Part shown: piece by piece, positions 4,983-5,455 of the stretch | Layout: each line of letters opens with the position of its first letter | Position numbering within the stretch: position 1 is the first letter of the stretch | From: Candidatus Moranbacteria bacterium CG_4_9_14_3_um_filter_45_14 | Lineage (GTDB): Bacteria > Patescibacteriota > Minisyncoccia > Moranbacterales > UBA1568 | Reading direction: 5' to 3' | NCBI GenBank assembly: GCA_002790675.1 | Contig: PFVP01000059.1 | Span: forward strand, 1-5,455 | Length of the DNA stretch: 5,455 nt | Notes under the pieces: model-generated | What the model saw: the letters and a program-made list of their open reading frames with translations, nothing else | What the model was told of the DNA's origin: nothing | The model's database searches: none | Position numbers and translations under genes: made by a program

Positions 4983-5015
4983 GAGCGGATGCCGGTAAAA
5001 TCAAGTTATACCTTG

Positions 5016-5455
5016 TTATTTTTCAGCATTGACGCTTCGATATTTTTTCCGTGTCTCTTCGTCGAACCGCGCACCATTCTCGATACCCAGCTCTGTATCG
5101 CATTTCGGACAATAATCGTGTTCTCCTTCGAGATAACCGTGCTTCGGACAGATCGAGAATGTCGGCGTGATGGTGATATACGGTAAACGGAAATTGGTGA
5201 GAATACTCCGCACGAGATTACGACAAGCCTGTCCCGAGCTCACCTTCTCATTCATATAACAATGGAGGACAGTCCCTCCTGTATATTTCGTCTGCAAATC
5301 ATCTTGGAGTTTCAATACTTCGAAGACATCATCGGTGTACCCGACCGGTATCTGTGAAGAGTTCGTATAATACGGCGCGTCTTCGGTACCTGCCTGCAAA
5401 ATATCAGGAAAACGTTTCTTGTCTTCCTTGGCGAAACGATAGGTCGTCCCTTCGG
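5016..5455 (-). CDS. nrdD: Anaerobic ribonucleoside-triphosphate reductase NrdD, C-terminal part lacking the radical domain
   Basis: The gene enters from the right edge, so its start, allosteric cone and catalytic Cys are outside the window. About 145 residues are visible. They match the last part of the NrdD barrel: EGTTYRFAKEDKKRFPDI, then YYTNSSQIPVGYTDD, then LQTKYTGGTVLHCYMNE, then RLPYITITPTFSICPKHG. A zinc-binding knuckle follows (CPKH...CPKC). NrdD reduces ribonucleoside triphosphates to dNTPs anaerobically with formate or a thiol as reductant. A normal NrdD continues about 60 residues past the zinc site to the radical glycine. This one ends in a charged tail (ETRKKYRSVNAEK) and TAA (5018-5016), before that domain. 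The missing domain is encoded 171 bases downstream in the same frame. The TTG at 5399 is internal, since the family match continues upstream of it. Confidence 0.92.
   Translation of the reverse strand, partial: EGTTYRFAKEDKKRFPDILQAGTEDAPYYTNSSQIPVGYTDDVFEVLKLQDDLQTKYTGGTVLHCYMNEKVSSGQACRNLVRSILTNFRLPYITITPTFSICPKHGYLEGEHDYCPKCDTELGIENGARFDEETRKKYRSVNAEK

Larger units (their letters stand above)
4845..5015 (-). other. 171-base hairpin-rich spacer splitting nrdD
   Basis: The stretch between the NrdD stop and the radical-domain ATG is non-coding in the nrdD frame: after the NrdD TAA it has a TGA and two more TAA codons. From the NrdD side it holds a CAAG/CTTG mini-hairpin (5002-5015), a stronger hairpin (4958-4982), an AT-rich palindromic part (about 4907-4945) closed by GGTAA/TTACC, and the three-way junction at 4857-4907. 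No intron core, homing endonuclease or transposase is visible. It could be a small inserted element or an intercistronic RNA. Confidence 0.6.

Noticed and set aside
4845..5015. Self-splicing intron or intein splitting nrdD
   Set aside because: 171 bases is too short for a typical group I or II intron, and I see no conserved intron core or domain V. Several in-frame stops exclude an intein.
5016..5018. Stop-codon recoding (UGA read as Gly, as in some Patescibacteria) joining the two NrdD parts
   Set aside because: Three of the four in-frame stops are TAA, which that code does not read through. Other genes in the window, such as nrdG, end normally at TGA.
4916..5032. Plus-strand ORF of 38 codons in the nrdD spacer (MINYFILLLPNEV...)
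   Set aside because: It has no ribosome site, is made of AT-rich palindromic sequence and ends antisense to the nrdD 3' end. It could be a remnant of an element but cannot be supported as a gene.
1..5455. tRNA, rRNA, CRISPR array, transposase or phage genes
   Set aside because: I looked for T-loop sequences, direct repeats with regular spacers and recombinase motifs on both strands and found none.

Overview
The window looks like part of a chromosome of an anaerobic or fermentative bacterium with moderate GC content. Candidate Phyla Radiation (Patescibacteria, Parcubacteria-like) is my best guess. The reasons are short stripped-down proteins, a class III ribonucleotide reductase of the NrdD/NrdG2 type, a core-only DEAD-box helicase and several hairpin-rich intergenic segments. 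This placement is inference from gene style; no rRNA or other marker gene is present.

Layout: the left edge carries the 3' end of a plus-strand isoprenylcysteine methyltransferase-family membrane protein (1-299). All other genes lie on the minus strand. In direction of transcription (right to left) they are: the C-terminal part of the anaerobic ribonucleotide reductase NrdD (5016-5455, cut by the right edge); a separate 70-residue ORF with the NrdD glycyl-radical motif (4632-4844); the radical-SAM activase NrdG (3784-4491); a small protein with two EF-hand-like loops (3389-3727); a YgjP-type zinc metallopeptidase (2791-3402); a DEAD-box RNA helicase (1280-2485); and a DedA-family membrane protein (280-996) that runs tail-to-tail into the first gene with a 20-base overlap.

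How the genes work together: NrdG would install the glycyl radical on NrdD, which makes dNTPs without oxygen. The radical glycine is not in the main NrdD ORF. It sits in a second ORF, 171 bases downstream and in the same reading frame but separated by several stops, so the enzyme would have to be assembled from two chains or the gene is broken. The gap holds a compact three-way-junction hairpin. A second long imperfect palindrome follows the radical-domain ORF, and a third lies between the helicase and dedA. In these last two, mismatches become G-U pairs only on the minus strand, which suggests they work as RNA in these transcripts.

Promoters: an excellent sigma-70-type promoter (TTGACA, 17 bases, TTTAAT with an extended -10) lies about 225 bases ahead of the helicase and implies a long structured leader. 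An extended -10 (TGGTATAAT) precedes the EF-hand gene, and a weaker candidate precedes dedA. No tRNA, rRNA, CRISPR array or transposase gene was seen.
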